A stretch of DNA of 14,835 nucleotides, taken from an uncultured Verrucomicrobiota bacterium (GTDB lineage Bacteria > Verrucomicrobiota > Verrucomicrobiia > Limisphaerales > UBA1096). The first letter of the stretch is position 1, and each line of letters starts with the position of its first letter. The position numbers and the translations under genes were made by a program. The notes under the pieces are model-generated. The model was not told where the DNA came from, searched no databases, and worked only from the letters and a program-made list of their open reading frames with translations. Shown here piece by piece: positions 1 to 6,796 of this stretch. The DNA lies in assembly GCA_913050205.1 (NCBI GenBank), contig CAJXAU010000011.1:1-14835 (forward strand), in the 5' to 3' direction.

Positions 1-1
1 T

Positions 2-2437
2 GAAAAAGCTTGGGTGCACGTGGTCAAGACGCCGACCTACGATGAGTCGGGCCGTTGCTCAGGTGTGCAGGGTATATTTTGGGATGTCACCCAACAGAAG
101 CGCACCGAGATGGCACTGGCCCATGAACGAGACCTGTTGCGGACGTTACTTGATAGCATCCCGGACCGGATCTACTTCAAGGACAGCGACAGCCGGTTCC
201 TGATGATCAGTCGGGCGTTGGCCAAGGACTTTGGGTTGAACGATCCCGAGGATGCGGTGGGCAAGACCGATGCCGACTTTTTCAGCGTGGAACATGCGAA
301 ACTCGCGCTGGATGACGAACGGGAAATTCTGAACACCGGGAAGGCCATTATCGGCAAGACTGAAAAGGAGACCTGGACTGACGGCGGGGTCGGTTGGGTG
401 TTGACGACCAAGATGCCCATGCGCAACCCGGAGGGGAAAATCATTGGCACGTTCGGTGTTTCGAAGGATATCACCCCGCTCAAGGAAGCGGAGGGGCAGT
501 TGGCACACGCGCGGGACGCCGCTCTCGAGTCGGCCAAGGTGAAAGCGGAGTTTCTCGCCAATACCAGTCATGAAATCCGGACGCCGATGAATGCGATCAT
601 CGGCATGACTGGCCTGCTGCTCGACACGTCGTTGAACGAACAGCAGCGAGACTTCCTTACGACCATACGCGACAGCGCCGACGCCCTTCTGGAGATCATC
701 AACGACATACTCGATTTTTCAAAAATCGAGGCGAAGAAACTGGAGATCGAACAGGTGCCATTTGACCTGCGGGAATCGGTCGAAAGCACCATCGACCTGC
801 TGGCCGAGCGGGCCCAAAGCAAAGGTCTGTCTCTGGCTTGCCTGATTTATGAAGATGTCTGGACCCGAGTGATCGGCGACCCAGGACGGCTGCGGCAAAT
901 CCTGATGAACCTCGTTGGTAACGCGATCAAGTTTACCGAGCAAGGGGAGGTAATCGTGAAGGTTCATCCAGTCAGTGAAAGTACATCCCGTGTGGACTTG
1001 TTGCTCGAGATTGTGGACACCGGGATAGGAATTCCGGAGGAGGCGCAGGCTAAATTGTTCCAGCCCTTCACGCAGGCGGATGGGTCGTTGACACGCCGGT
1101 ACGGCGGCACTGGGCTGGGATTGACAATCTCGAAACAGCTCACAGAGATGATGGGCGGCGAGATCAGCTTAGAGAGCAAGCTTGGTCAGGGTTCCACTTT
1201 TAGGATTGGACTGCCGTTCCAGAAGGATACCAGCGGGGAGACGATGACGCCACAGGACGAGCTGTTGACCGGGTTAAACGTTTTGATCGTGGACGACAAT
1301 GAGACCAACCGACAGATTCTGAATCACCAACTTCGTTCACGACGCGTCAGGACAACCGAGGCAGACAGTGCCAACACAGCGATGACCCTGTTGCAGCGAC
1401 AGGCGTCCACGGAAACCCCGTTTCAGGTGGTGGTCCTTGACTGTCAAATGCCGGATGTCGATGGATTGTCCCTGGCCAAGTCGATCAAGGACGATCTGCT
1501 GTTTGCAGACGTGAAAATCATCCTGCTCACGTCGATGGGGCAACCGATCGACAGCGAAGTGTGGAAACGATCAGGGATCGATTCCTGCCTGGTCAAGCCG
1601 GTGAAACAAAGTCGACTGCTCGAGACGATTGTCCGGGTGCTGACCGGCAGCGAGGGGCGGGGTGTATTACCCGAGGCCGGGCCTGTTGAAGCCAAGTCAC
1701 TTCGCATTCTCGTTGCTGAGGACAACTCGGTGAATCAAAAGGTCATCCTTCTTCAGTTGAAAAAACTGGGCTACGCAGCGGACGCTGTGGCCAACGGGCT
1801 CGAGGCGGTCGAGGGGGTGCGCAAAATCCCGTACGACGTCATATTGATGGATTGCCACATGCCGGAAATGAATGGCTACGAGGCAACGCGTGCTATCCGG
1901 CAAATGAGCGGCCGCACTCAACTCACTAGAATCATCGCCGTCACCGCTAATGCCGACCCAGAGGAACGCCGAAAGTGCCTCGATGCAGGGATGGACGACT
2001 ACCTGATCAAACCGATCAACATGGAAAAACTGGGCAACGCACTCGGTGGAATCGCAAGCGACGTCGGTGCTGCAAAAGGTGTTGCAGCAGCATCTGATAC
2101 CGACGCCATCGTAGAAGGGCTGAAGACATTTGAGGATGCCGCGGTGATTGGTGAGTTAATCGATCTTTTTATGAGCGATGCCCCGGAAAAAATCGAACAG
2201 GCCAATCAGGCGATCGATGCTGGGGATGCCAACGAGACACGAGAGGCGATCCATTCGCTCAAGGGCAGTGCACGAAACCTTCACGCCGAGGCGTTGGCCA
2301 AGGCCTGCGAAACACTGGAGCGCAGTGCCAAAAAAGGAAACCTGAGTTCAGCGGCAGCAGACCTAAAGCGGATTGATGAAGAGTTGCAAAAGGTCGTATC
2401 GGTGCTCGAGGCAGAGAAGGCAAACCTAGGTCTGTAG
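2..2437 (+). CDS. Hybrid sensor histidine kinase (PAS-PAS-HisKA-HATPase-REC-REC-HPt), 5' partial
   Basis: This is the C-terminal part of a multistep phosphorelay kinase. The frame is open to the window edge, so the start and any sensor or membrane segment lie upstream. Counting residue 1 at base 14, I see the tail of one PAS/PAC domain (to about 28), a full PAS domain (about 40-155), HisKA with the phospho-accepting His186 in SHEIRTPMN, HATPase_c with the N box (NLVGNAIKF) and G boxes (DTGIGIP, GGTGLGL), a first receiver with Asp476 (LDCQMPD), a second receiver with Asp613 (MDCHMPEMNG), and an HPt domain with His747 (HSLKG). Every phosphotransfer residue is present, so the His-Asp-His-Asp relay looks intact. 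The layout is BarA-like in its receiver and HPt modules. No dedicated response regulator is adjacent, so the output partner and the stimulus are unknown. The stop is 4 bp from the convergent stop of the next gene. Confidence 0.95.
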   Translation, partial: EKAWVHVVKTPTYDESGRCSGVQGIFWDVTQQKRTEMALAHERDLLRTLLDSIPDRIYFKDSDSRFLMISRALAKDFGLNDPEDAVGKTDADFFSVEHAKLALDDEREILNTGKAIIGKTEKETWTDGGVGWVLTTKMPMRNPEGKIIGTFGVSKDITPLKEAEGQLAHARDAALESAKVKAEFLANTSHEIRTPMNAIIGMTGLLLDTSLNEQQRDFLTTIRDSADALLEIINDILDFSKIEAKKLEIEQVPFDLRESVESTIDLLAERAQSKGLSLACLIYEDVWTRVIGDPGRLRQILMNLVGNAIKFTEQGEVIVKVHPVSESTSRVDLLLEIVDTGIGIPEEAQAKLFQPFTQADGSLTRRYGGTGLGLTISKQLTEMMGGEISLESKLGQGSTFRIGLPFQKDTSGETMTPQDELLTGLNVLIVDDNETNRQILNHQLRSRRVRTTEADSANTAMTLLQRQASTETPFQVVVLDCQMPDVDGLSLAKSIKDDLLFADVKIILLTSMGQPIDSEVWKRSGIDSCLVKPVKQSRLLETIVRVLTGSEGRGVLPEAGPVEAKSLRILVAEDNSVNQKVILLQLKKLGYAADAVANGLEAVEGVRKIPYDVILMDCHMPEMNGYEATRAIRQMSGRTQLTRIIAVTANADPEERRKCLDAGMDDYLIKPINMEKLGNALGGIASDVGAAKGVAAASDTDAIVEGLKTFEDAAVIGELIDLFMSDAPEKIEQANQAIDAGDANETREAIHSLKGSARNLHAEALAKACETLERSAKKGNLSSAAADLKRIDEELQKVVSVLEAEKANLGL

Positions 2438-2441
2438 CGGT

Positions 2442-2942
2442 TTATTCCCCCCGCTGTTTTTGGTACAGGTGCCGGATGGCCAAGCCGATGAATCCGACCC
2501 AACCAAGCGCTTGGCCAAGCGGCGCACCAAAAACCACGGTGGCGTTGAACCACATGAATAGCATGAAGCTGTGGATGATCGCGCCAAGCCAAGCCGGTCG
2601 CGCCCCGTGGCTACCCGTGGCCAAGCACCACCAGACGCAGTCTGCCAACCAGAGGAGGGTAAAGGCGTAGTTAAAATACAGCCCGACGCCAGTGTTCACT
2701 CCTGTGACTTCGGCGGTCTGTTTTGCTGTGGCGATGAGCGCTTGGCTATGGCTCCAATCGTACTCGAAGTGAAAGGCGCAAACGAAGTGGGCCAGAAAGG
2801 CGACGAGCCCAAATAACCACAGGCTGAGGGCGCTTGGCCAAGCGCTTGGCTGACAGCGGCCCGGCCACTTGGCCAAGGCCCCCAAGTAGCCGGCGAAGGC
2901 TGCAAAAGCAGTAAGTCGAATTGCCCAATCCGCGCCGCTCAT
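2442..2942 (-). CDS. Hypothetical multi-pass membrane protein (166 aa)
   Basis: I do not recognise the family. The protein has four to five hydrophobic segments, at about residues 6-24, 39-57, 85-106, 118-139 and 143-159, with a short polar loop (about 60-82) between the second and third. Several histidines and aromatic residues lie at membrane edges (H52, H58, H65, H124), but no motif allows a function to be named. I chose ATG 2942 because the hydrophobic part begins straight after it. The frame is open up to 3077, but that extension is polar and low in membrane character. No clear Shine-Dalgarno sequence precedes the start. Three copies of the CTTGGCCAAG palindrome lie inside the gene, read as LGQAL, SAWPSA and LAKWP, so part of the primary sequence is shaped by the repeat. 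It converges on the kinase gene with 4 bp between stops. Confidence 0.7.
   Translation of the reverse strand: MSGADWAIRLTAFAAFAGYLGALAKWPGRCQPSAWPSALSLWLFGLVAFLAHFVCAFHFEYDWSHSQALIATAKQTAEVTGVNTGVGLYFNYAFTLLWLADCVWWCLATGSHGARPAWLGAIIHSFMLFMWFNATVVFGAPLGQALGWVGFIGLAIRHLYQKQRGE
2508..2521. repeat. Palindrome CGCTTGGCCAAGCG, exact copy 1
   Basis: Exact 14-bp copy inside the membrane-protein gene, read as LGQAL on the minus strand. A further half-site (CCAAG) abuts it at 2503-2507, in register with a 12-bp period. Confidence 0.95.
2831..2850. repeat. Palindrome, exact copy 2 plus overlapping half-site
   Basis: Exact copy at 2831-2844 followed in 12-bp register by CGCTTGGC to 2850. On the minus strand it encodes PSAWPSA of the membrane protein. 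Confidence 0.95.
2868..2877. repeat. Palindrome core CTTGGCCAAG
   Basis: 10-bp core only, in the membrane-protein gene, read as LAKWP on the minus strand. Confidence 0.8.
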
Positions 2943-3292
2943 ACGCGTGAAATAATAAACTCTACCAAGGGGAGCGAGTTTTTTTGTGGTGAAGGGATTA
3001 ACCCCTTGACGGAGAAAAAAAATAGTTTCACTAATTGGCGTGCGCGAGGAGGTTCCGCTCGATTCATAAACGAACATGAATGTAATCCTGTTTCAGGGTT
3101 CAACCATTTCTTTGCATGCAACTTCTGCCGATCATCGGCCGCGCTGTTCTTGTGTCCCTGTAAATTTCAGGCACCAACCAAACTCCAACCCATGAATAAC
3201 ATACGCATCTGTATATCCATCATCGACGTCAAGGTCCCCGACGATACAATCGTCGGCTCCATCAACATAGTCTCCAACCCAAGCTGTTTCAA
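2943..3292. other. 350-bp divergent intergenic region and ppa leader
   Basis: This region separates the membrane-protein gene (minus) from ppa (plus). It holds a plausible -35 box TTGACG at 3006-3011 with a weak CACTAAT about 17 bp on, an orphan Shine-Dalgarno-like AGGAGGT at 3047-3053 with no start codon at proper distance, the odd palindrome GCCGATCATCGGC at 3127-3139, and a perfect 8-bp hairpin at 3238-3256. Two mini-ORFs run in series: 3076-3195 (39 aa) and 3192-3296 (34 aa). Each stop overlaps the next start as ATGA, the last one at the ppa start. Neither peptide resembles a family I know, so I do not call them as genes. Confidence 0.5.
3238..3256 (+). promoter_or_regulatory. Perfect 8-bp stem-loop in the ppa leader
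   Basis: CCGACGAT (3238-3245), a 3-base loop ACA, and ATCGTCGG (3249-3256) form an uninterrupted hairpin whose 3' end is 36 bases before the ppa ATG. No T-run follows, so it is not an intrinsic terminator. It could influence translation or stability of the ppa message, or be a protein-binding dyad in DNA. The structure is visible in the sequence; a regulatory role is inference. Confidence 0.4.
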
Positions 3293-3820
3293 ATGAGTCT
3301 GGTAAACCGCATCCCGATCGGAAAAGAGAGTCCTGATGTCATCAACTGCATCATTGAGATTCCTAAAGACACAAACGCCAAATACGAGTACGACGAGGCA
3401 CTGGATATCTTCAGGCTGAATCGCTGTCTGTACAGCTCCATGCGCTACACGTCGTCCTATGGGTTCATCCCGCAGACGTTTGCACTGGACAACGATCCGC
3501 TCGACATCGTCATTTACAACAATATCCCGATCCAAACTGGCACGTTGGTGGAGGTAAAACCGATCGCCGTGCTGGACATGACCGACAACGGCGACGAGGA
3601 CTACAAGATCGTTGGCGTTCCGATGAGCCATGTGCGCGAATACAAGTCGCTGCGCGACCTTGACGCACACTGGGTCACCACCACCGCGAATTTCTTTTCC
3701 CACTACAAAAGTCTCGAAAACAAGGAAGTGGAGGTAAAAGGCTGGCTCTCCAAGACCGCCGCTAAGAAGATTATCAATAATGCTCACCGCCGTTGGTGCG
3801 ACTTATTGCACAACGGATGA
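3293..3820 (+). CDS. ppa: Inorganic pyrophosphatase, family I (soluble)
   Basis: This cytoplasmic enzyme hydrolyses pyrophosphate to two phosphates and so pulls nucleic acid, protein and lipid synthesis forward. It has 175 residues, the usual size for bacterial family I enzymes. The signature DNDPLD (66-71) supplies the three metal-binding aspartates. D98, D103 and K105 in the segment DNGDEDYK match the second active-site strand of the E. coli enzyme, and Y138-K139 in SHYK match its late Tyr-Lys pair. K30, E32 and R44 near the N-terminus also fit. The ATG at 3293 overlaps the TGA of a 34-codon mini-ORF (ATGA), which may couple translation, as no Shine-Dalgarno sequence precedes it. The Sua5 gene follows after 48 bp on the same strand and may be co-transcribed; its reaction releases pyrophosphate. 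Confidence 0.95.
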   Translation: MSLVNRIPIGKESPDVINCIIEIPKDTNAKYEYDEALDIFRLNRCLYSSMRYTSSYGFIPQTFALDNDPLDIVIYNNIPIQTGTLVEVKPIAVLDMTDNGDEDYKIVGVPMSHVREYKSLRDLDAHWVTTTANFFSHYKSLENKEVEVKGWLSKTAAKKIINNAHRRWCDLLHNG

Positions 3821-3868
3821 TCCGGACCGAAGCCGACAGACAGTCTAGATTCTGGCGCAATACCAGCC

Positions 3869-4873
3869 GTGAGCGACCCCGGCCATAATCCAATCGACAC
3901 GAAAATAGCGACGGCCGATGATCCTGGGGCACTTGACCAAGCGGTGGAGTTGCTAGGTCAGGGACAGCTAGTCGCCATCCCGACTGAGACCGTCTACGGG
4001 TTGGCTTCCAACGCGCTTTCTCCCGAGGCAGTTGCCCGCGTTTTCAAGGCCAAGGGCCGACCGGCGAACAACCCGCTCATTGTGCATGTTGAATCCGCTG
4101 AGATGGCGCGAAGATGCGTGGCCGCTTGGCCAAGCGCTGCGGATCGTCTAGCCGAGGTATTTTGGCCCGGCCCGTTGTCAATAGTTCTACCCAAAGCTGA
4201 CTCGGTACCGGACATCGTCACGGCTGGCGGAGAAACCGTTGCCGTTCGTTGTCCAGCGCATCCCGTCATGTTGGAAGTGCTAAACCGGTGCGGTTTTCCA
4301 CTGGCCGCGCCAAGCGCCAATCTTTCAAATCAAGTCTCCCCAACACGGGCTGGGCACGTGGCCGAACAACTTGCCGACCGTATCCCTATGATCCTAGACG
4401 GGGGGCCGTGCGACGTCGGGATCGAATCCACCGTGGTGGACTTGACCGGGGAGATCGCGACAGTCCTGCGTCCGGGCATGGTCAGCCCTGAGCAGATTCG
4501 CGATGTACTAGGCGAGGTTCGAACGGCATCAGGGTCGCGATCGAGTGGCACTCTGAAAAGCCCCGGGCAATTGCCGTTGCACTACTCGCCAAAAGCACGA
4601 GTCATTCTCGCGGGGGAGGATTGGAAAAAGTCACTCGGCCAAGCCGGCCCGAAAGCGTACGTCATTTCCACCGAGCCACCACCGGCTGACTGTGATTTGG
4701 AAAACTGGCACCAACTTCCAGCATCTCCGGACGGATACGCCCGAAGCCTCTATGACACGTTGAACCAATGTGACCAAACCGGGGCGGAACTTATTCTGAT
4801 TCAGTCACTTCCGACCGGAGCAGGGTGGGATGCCATTCGAGATCGGCTCACGAGGGCGGCAAGCGGGAGCTAA
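3869..4873 (+). CDS. sua5: L-threonylcarbamoyladenylate synthase, Sua5 type (two-domain)
   Basis: The enzyme makes threonylcarbamoyl-AMP from threonine, bicarbonate and ATP. This is the first step of the t6A37 modification of tRNAs that read ANN codons. The YrdC/TsaC-type domain covers roughly residues 15-210, with PTETVYGLA (38-46), KGRPANNPLIVH (62-73), APSANLS (147-153) and IESTVVD (185-191). The linker PGQLPLHYSP (232-241) and the remaining 90 or so residues form the C-terminal Sua5 domain, so this is the long YwlC/Sua5 form and not the single-domain TsaC. Translation starts at GTG 3869, the first start that keeps the N-terminus short before the catalytic domain; no strong ribosome binding site is visible. 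One exact palindrome at 4123-4136 is read as AWPS inside the YrdC domain, and a degenerate copy occurs near 4636-4649. Confidence 0.95.
   Translation: MSDPGHNPIDTKIATADDPGALDQAVELLGQGQLVAIPTETVYGLASNALSPEAVARVFKAKGRPANNPLIVHVESAEMARRCVAAWPSAADRLAEVFWPGPLSIVLPKADSVPDIVTAGGETVAVRCPAHPVMLEVLNRCGFPLAAPSANLSNQVSPTRAGHVAEQLADRIPMILDGGPCDVGIESTVVDLTGEIATVLRPGMVSPEQIRDVLGEVRTASGSRSSGTLKSPGQLPLHYSPKARVILAGEDWKKSLGQAGPKAYVISTEPPPADCDLENWHQLPASPDGYARSLYDTLNQCDQTGAELILIQSLPTGAGWDAIRDRLTRAASGS
4123..4136. repeat. Palindrome, exact copy 3
   Basis: Exact copy inside sua5, read as AWPSA at residues 86-90. Confidence 0.95.
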
Positions 4874-4886
4874 CTCATTAATAATC

Positions 4887-4920
4887 AAAAAAGTACGGGC
4901 GCCCCTTTCAGGACGCCCGT
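4887..4920 (-). terminator. Rho-independent terminator with GAAA tetraloop
   Basis: Read on the minus strand, ACGGGCGUCCU, loop GAAA and GGGGCGCCCGU form an 11-bp stem with two G-U wobbles, followed by AC and a run of six U. On the plus strand the wobbles become A-C mismatches and no T-run follows, so it works in the minus direction only. It would end transcription coming from the zinc-ribbon gene or from a separate RNA in the 4921-5072 interval. Confidence 0.85.
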
Positions 4921-5040
4921 CAACCCAAACAACCAAACCAACCTCCTTTGACTGAGGTAACAGCCATCTCTTCACAACGAAGAAGCCGCTGTGGACACCC
5001 ATTACAGGCATCAGGGGTTCAGACGCCTCCCAATCAAGGA
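4921..5040 (-). ncRNA. Candidate structured RNA or structured 3' UTR upstream of the terminator
   Basis: On the minus strand I find three further pairings ahead of the terminator. AGGCGUC pairs with GAUGCCU (5022-5028 with 5006-5012), including one G-U pair. A compound arm around 4956-4999 consists of GGU/ACC, CAGC/GCUG and UUCUUC/GAAGAG with a 5-base loop. ACCUC pairs with GAGGU (4954-4958 with 4941-4945), and its 3' arm belongs to a Shine-Dalgarno-like AAAGGAGGU. The last two compete for the same bases near 4956-4958, so alternative folds are possible. No open frame fits. I do not recognise it as 6S, SRP RNA, tmRNA or RNase P RNA. It may be a stand-alone small RNA or the 3' UTR of the zinc-ribbon gene. 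Confidence 0.4.
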
Positions 5041-5072
5041 TTGTTCATTCTTATTTAAAAAAGGTTTAAAAT

Positions 5073-5327
5073 CTACTGGCGTTCGTATTCGCCTTTGCTT
5101 GTTTTCTTCAGGACGGTGAAGCCAGCCTTTTTTGCGTCGCTAATGGAGAGCGGCTTGAGAATGGAGGGGGTGTTGAAACTGGAAATGATCTTTTGCACCG
5201 GTCGTTTGCAGGCGGGGCATTTATCCAGCGGCTTGGCCGACACAGGGCGGCGCAGTGTAAAGCCCGGGCCACCGCATGGTTTGCAGTCGCCCTTGCCGTC
5301 GCACAGTTCGTATTCGTAAATCGGCAT
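5073..5327 (-). CDS. FmdB-family zinc-ribbon protein
   Basis: This 84-residue protein opens with MPIYEYE, the characteristic start of FmdB-type regulatory or zinc-ribbon proteins. It carries two cysteine clusters, C9/C15/C18 and C37-x-x-C40 (KCPAC), suited to bind one zinc ion. The first cluster is wider than the usual CxxC and has a third cysteine. The C-terminal half is basic and probably disordered. The family is widespread and short, and its biochemical role is poorly defined; the name comes from a regulator of formamidase and amidase genes, so no specific target should be inferred. ATG 5327 is the clear start. The gene is divergent from the endoribonuclease gene across a 70-bp gap holding two palindrome copies, the nearer only three bases from its ATG. 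Its transcript probably ends at 4887-4920. Confidence 0.85.
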   Translation of the reverse strand: MPIYEYELCDGKGDCKPCGGPGFTLRRPVSAKPLDKCPACKRPVQKIISSFNTPSILKPLSISDAKKAGFTVLKKTSKGEYERQ

Positions 5328-5330
5328 CGC

Positions 5331-5344
5331 CGCTTGGCCAAGCT
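5331..5344. repeat. Palindrome, 13 of 14 match, intergenic
   Basis: Lies 3 bases from the ATG of the zinc-ribbon gene in the divergent gap; only the last base differs. Its centre is 28 bp from that of the next copy. Confidence 0.9.
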
Positions 5345-5358
5345 ACCACCAAACCAAG

Positions 5359-5372
5359 CGCTTGGCCAAGCG
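5359..5372. repeat. Palindrome, exact copy 4, intergenic
   Basis: Exact copy, symmetric over 16 bp (5358-5373), ending 25 bases before the ATG of the endoribonuclease-like gene. Confidence 0.95.
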
Positions 5373-5397
5373 CAGCCGGGCCCGTAGCCTTTCGCCC

Positions 5398-5871
5398 ATG
5401 GGGATCGTTCGTATCCTAGTGGATGGCTATAGTCTGCTGCACCATTGGCCGGAGTTGGCGCCGGGCAAACCGCGGCATTCGTTTTACGCACGAGACGCAC
5501 TTGTGGCCGTGCTGACCCAGTATCAGGATGCATCAGGCACACCGGTGACGGTGATCTTTGATGGTGGAGGCGCCCCTCCCGGCACGCCGAAAGATGAAAC
5601 GGCCCAAGGAGGCATCGAGGTGTTGTTTTCCAAAAAGGGACAGACGGCCGACCAAGTCATTGAGCGTGTGGCGCATCTAATGAAACCTTACGGGGAGGTG
5701 ATGGCGGTGACCAACGACTATGCCGAGCGGGAGACCGTAATCAGTCTGGGAGGCTCAGCCTGTAGCTGCGAAAACTTCATCCGTATGATCGATGAAAACG
5801 TTGGCGGATTGCAGGTAAACTTAAAGGAGTTGAACGCACGGGAGCGGAAAGGCTATCGGCGTTCCCGTTGA
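5398..5871 (+). CDS. NYN/PIN-like domain protein, YacP/Rae1 family (predicted endoribonuclease)
   Basis: The 157-residue product is a single NYN domain of the PIN-like nuclease fold. The acidic residues expected for metal-dependent RNA cleavage are present: D9 in LVDGYSLL, D55 in VIFDGGG, D85 in TADQVIE and D107 in VTNDYAER. Length and motif order match YacP proteins; the Bacillus member, Rae1, cleaves mRNA in the ribosomal A site. Whether this one acts on translating mRNA is not shown by the sequence. ATG 5398 is chosen because the core strand IVRILVDG begins at once; the frame is open further upstream, but that stretch is made of the intergenic palindrome. A basic C-terminal tail (RERKGYRRSR) may bind RNA. 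The fumarase alpha gene follows closely and may share its transcript. Confidence 0.85.
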   Translation: MGIVRILVDGYSLLHHWPELAPGKPRHSFYARDALVAVLTQYQDASGTPVTVIFDGGGAPPGTPKDETAQGGIEVLFSKKGQTADQVIERVAHLMKPYGEVMAVTNDYAERETVISLGGSACSCENFIRMIDENVGGLQVNLKELNARERKGYRRSR

Positions 5872-5905
5872 CACCCCGTTGGTCAACTTCTACGCTCGCC
5901 CCCGC

Positions 5906-6784
5906 ATGCGTGGACTCAGGGAGTCATTGACAGAGTTGATAAGGCGAACTTCGGCGGAGATCCCCGACGATGTTCAGCGCGGGATTTTGCACGGACTGGA
6001 GCAGGAAAAGGAGGGAACGATCGCCAAGTCCGCACTGGAGATCATCGAGAAAAACATCGAACTAGCCAGGCGGAAGTCGCAGCCGCTCTGCCAAGATACT
6101 GGCAGCATTCTTTTTTATGTGGACTGCCCAGTAGGCTTGAATCAGGTTGAGTTCGAAGCGGAGGCCCGGGAGGCGGTATTAGCAGCCACTAAACTTGGGT
6201 ATCTCCGCCAAAACTCGGTCGACTCGATCACTGGCAAAAATGACGGCACGAATCTTGGCCCGGGTTCGCCGAACATGCATTTTCATCAACACTCAACCGA
6301 TGAGATTAACGTACGCTTGATGCTGAAAGGTGGGGGATGTGAAAATGTGGGGGCTCAGTTTTCACTACCAAACACGGCGCTCAAGGCTAACCGCGACCTC
6401 GACGGTTGCCGAAAGGTGATTCTCGAGGCGGTGCATCAGGCGCAGGGCAAAGGCTGTGGCCCGGGCATCCTCGGCGTGTGCATCGGTGGCGACCGAGCCT
6501 CGGGTTACGAGTTTTCCAAACGGGAATTTCTTCGAAAACTGGATGATCGCAATCCGGATCCCAAGCTGGACGAACTCGAGCAGGATATTTTGAAGACGGC
6601 CAACGAGCTGGGAATTGGCCCGATGGGGTTCGGCGGAAAAACCACGTTACTCGGTGTGAAAATCGGTGCGGCGAACCGTGTGCCGGCCTCCTATTTTGTC
6701 AGCATCAGCTACATGTGCTGGGCCTTCCGCCGACACGGCGCATCACTGGCACAGGACGGAACAATCAGCGATTGGCTTTATTAG
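5906..6784 (+). CDS. Fumarate hydratase class I, alpha subunit (Fe-S type, tartrate/fumarate family)
   Basis: This subunit carries the [4Fe-4S] cluster of a two-subunit fumarase, which interconverts fumarate and L-malate in the TCA cycle. Three cysteines fit the cluster ligands of class I enzymes by spacing: C62 in LCQDTG, C184 in GKGCGPG and C271 in SYMCWAFRRHG. Other family segments are LGPGSPNMHFH (binding loop), GIGPMGFGGKTT and GVCIGG. I start at ATG 5906 (MRGLRESL), where family similarity begins; an in-frame TTG at 5879 would add nine residues and is the alternative. Two oddities against the family pattern I remember: CGPG replaces the usual CPP, and GGGCEN has a cysteine where Ser or Ala is common. 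Tartrate dehydratase is a less likely substrate assignment. The beta subunit follows after 12 bp. Confidence 0.9.
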   Translation: MRGLRESLTELIRRTSAEIPDDVQRGILHGLEQEKEGTIAKSALEIIEKNIELARRKSQPLCQDTGSILFYVDCPVGLNQVEFEAEAREAVLAATKLGYLRQNSVDSITGKNDGTNLGPGSPNMHFHQHSTDEINVRLMLKGGGCENVGAQFSLPNTALKANRDLDGCRKVILEAVHQAQGKGCGPGILGVCIGGDRASGYEFSKREFLRKLDDRNPDPKLDELEQDILKTANELGIGPMGFGGKTTLLGVKIGAANRVPASYFVSISYMCWAFRRHGASLAQDGTISDWLY

Positions 6785-6796
6785 GAATTTCTATCA

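Noticed and set aside
2954..2985. AAACTC...GAGTTT with following T-run as a plus-strand terminator
   Set aside because: The stem is only six mostly weak pairs with a 13-base loop, and no plus-strand gene lies directly upstream to be terminated.
2943..3077. N-terminal extension of the membrane protein
   Set aside because: The extra 45 residues are polar, lack a signal-like pattern, and include no preferred start signal. ATG 2942 directly precedes the first membrane segment.
3167..3787. A 206-codon minus-strand frame opposite ppa
   Set aside because: It lies almost fully antisense to a certain enzyme gene and its product has no family features or plausible composition; it is a shadow of ppa codon use.
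4805..5011. Minus-strand frame with a strong AAAGGAGGT about 4942-4950 and TTG start
   Set aside because: The ribosome-site-like sequence is good, but the frame runs through the terminator stem and then antisense into sua5, and the peptide is not protein-like. The site is better explained as part of an RNA stem.
5050..5072. AT-rich inverted repeat just after the zinc-ribbon stop as a terminator
   Set aside because: The TTTAAA...TTTAAA symmetry has only weak A-T pairs and no clear U-run after a stable stem. The terminator at 4887-4920 is far stronger.
5362..5397. TTG start at 5362 for the endoribonuclease-like gene
   Set aside because: The extension would be encoded by the intergenic palindrome and adds basic residues not expected ahead of the core strand. 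ATG 5398 fits family length.
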